Shown here piece by piece: positions 62,576 to 64,000 of a DNA stretch of 64,000 bases. The notes below the pieces were generated by a model that saw only the letters and a program-made list of their open reading frames with translations, ran no database searches and was not told where the DNA came from. Made by a program: the position numbers and the translations under genes. Where the stretch lies: the NCBI RefSeq assembly GCF_000227725.2, contig NZ_MU255056.1:2220511-2284510 (forward strand). The letters run 5' to 3'. Position 1 is the first letter of the stretch. Every line of letters begins with the position of its first letter. This DNA comes from Thiorhodospira sibirica ATCC 700588. Its GTDB lineage: Bacteria > Pseudomonadota > Gammaproteobacteria > Ectothiorhodospirales > Ectothiorhodospiraceae.

Positions 62576-62665
62576 AAAACGATTGAAGCTTAAATCCGGT
62601 TGCGATTAAAATGCGGGCATCATGTAAAATATTAACTAACTGATAATAAATGAAATTGAATCTAA

Positions 62666-63223
<558 letters not shown>

Positions 63224-63268
63224 GATGCGCACCCTGCTTTAAACACATACTGTCTGCTTCTCACAATT

Positions 63269-63287
63269 GTTAATGATATTTATTATC
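63269..63287. promoter_or_regulatory. Fur-box-like site upstream of the ferredoxin gene
   Basis: GTTAATGATATTTATTATC matches the 19-bp Fur consensus GATAATGATAATCATTATC at 16 of 19 positions (mismatches at 2, 11 and 13). It is centred about 110 bp before the ferredoxin start codon, inside an AT-rich intergenic region that follows coaD, where the promoter should be. Iron control of the ferredoxin is inferred. Confidence 0.55.
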
Positions 63288-63357
63288 AATTAACTAACGG
63301 ATGGCTGGCTCGGCGCGTTTATCAGGCTGAACCTTTTATGTTGGCTTCTTTCTCTAA

Positions 63358-63639
<282 letters not shown>

Positions 63640-63778
63640 GGGATGGATCAAATGGCACAGGTTTTGGCCTGTGCCTTGTGCGCAGGATGCCCGTTCAGCG
63701 CATGCGTGTTCAGTCAGGATTCAGGCTCACTGTGTTAGCGTGTCACGATCTATCATAAAACCGTGATCGGAGGTCGCT

Positions 63779-64000
63779 ATGATGACTACATCCCGCTATG
63801 CTCTGAGTTTGGGCTGTTTAATCCTTGCTGTGCTGCTGTTCTCGCCGTCCAGTATTGCCAGCCCCAGAGGCGGCTATGGTGCGGGTGATACTACCATCAT
63901 CCATATCTATAACTACCCCGCGCCTTCGTCATCATCACGGCGCGGGCCACCCCCGCAGGCGCGTGATTTTTCCCGCCATGACACCTGCTATCGCGGACGC
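63779..64000 (+). CDS. N-terminus of a secreted unknown protein (partial)
   Basis: 74 codons run from the ATG at 63779 (GGAGG just upstream) to the window edge without a stop. A signal peptide (SRYALSLGCLILAVLLFSPSSIAS) is followed by a Gly-rich segment and Ser/Arg/Pro-rich sequence. The mature protein should be periplasmic or extracellular. The family cannot be judged from this piece; a second in-frame ATG follows the first. Confidence 0.7.
   Translation, partial: MMTTSRYALSLGCLILAVLLFSPSSIASPRGGYGAGDTTIIHIYNYPAPSSSSRRGPPPQARDFSRHDTCYRGR

Noticed and set aside
62620-62665. Second Fur-like AT-rich stretch (TGATAATAAATGAAATTG) between dsbB and coaD
   Set aside because: Only the first six or so positions match the consensus, and the rest does not form the inverted repeat.

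Overview
This window reads as a chromosomal segment of a gammaproteobacterial anoxygenic phototroph, most likely a purple sulfur bacterium (Chromatiales type). The evidence is the bacteriochlorophyll genes bchG, a BCD/PucC-family transporter gene and bchP in one operon, next to typical gammaproteobacterial housekeeping blocks: pmbA, pepA-holC-valS, rpoH with an RpoH box, rplM-rpsI, maf-rng, bamD, E. coli-type speD and coaD followed by a Chromatium-type 2[4Fe-4S] ferredoxin. An orphan hypE implies a [NiFe] hydrogenase elsewhere. The genus is not determined.

Layout. 0-8.2 kb: housekeeping enzymes (yajL, pmbA, pepA-holC-valS, yggS) with a palindrome-rich repeat cluster after valS. 8.2-10.7 kb: rpoH preceded by a perfect CIRCE operator, tRNA-Gln, rplM-rpsI. 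10.7-20.4 kb: a CHASE2 Ser/Thr kinase, a DUF5610-like protein, pgi-sixA, two unknown membrane proteins and a BaeS-like sensor kinase without a partner regulator. 20.4-22.1 kb: an intact IS1202-type (ISNCY) element with an 11-bp target duplication, just upstream of tRNA-Thr. 22.1-34.9 kb: hypE, then the complete Pil-Chp surface-sensing cluster (pilG-pilH-pilI-pilJ-chpA), with a divergent SpoIIE-type phosphatase. 34.9-38.7 kb: the bacteriochlorophyll operon bchG, BCD transporter, bchP and a small membrane ORF. 38.9-42.4 kb: bamD, maf, a frameshifted rng, and debris of IS200/IS605 and IS5 elements. 42.5-44.5 kb: a chemoreceptor. 44.6-52.9 kb: a sulfate-uptake island (degenerate EAL protein, cysB, cysA, DUF411, Rpn-type nuclease, cysT, cysW, hydrolase, sbp). 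52.9-60.2 kb: a decayed accessory region (Rha-type protein, CHASE2-cyclase pseudogene, truncated type IIG restriction gene, tnpB remnant, unknown proteins, many palindromic repeats). 60.2-64 kb: speD, osmC, vanZ-like, dsbB, coaD, ferredoxin with a Fur-box-like site, and a truncated secreted protein.

How the genes work together. PilG and PilH are the probable phosphoacceptors of ChpA, which is coupled through PilI to the PilJ receptor, a pathway that controls type IV pili and cAMP in relatives. The bch genes finish bacteriochlorophyll a (attachment and reduction of the geranylgeranyl tail). The cys genes import sulfate and appear to be led by their own regulator. Two CHASE2 signalling proteins (one kinase intact, one cyclase broken) suggest a duplicated sensor module of which one copy is decaying.

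No CRISPR array or complete prophage was seen. The points most worth checking are the CIRCE-rpoH link, the pilI start codon that lies on the edge of a repeat element, the palindromic repeats inserted in frame in chpA, the Fur-like site before the ferredoxin, and the small membrane ORF that ends the bch operon.
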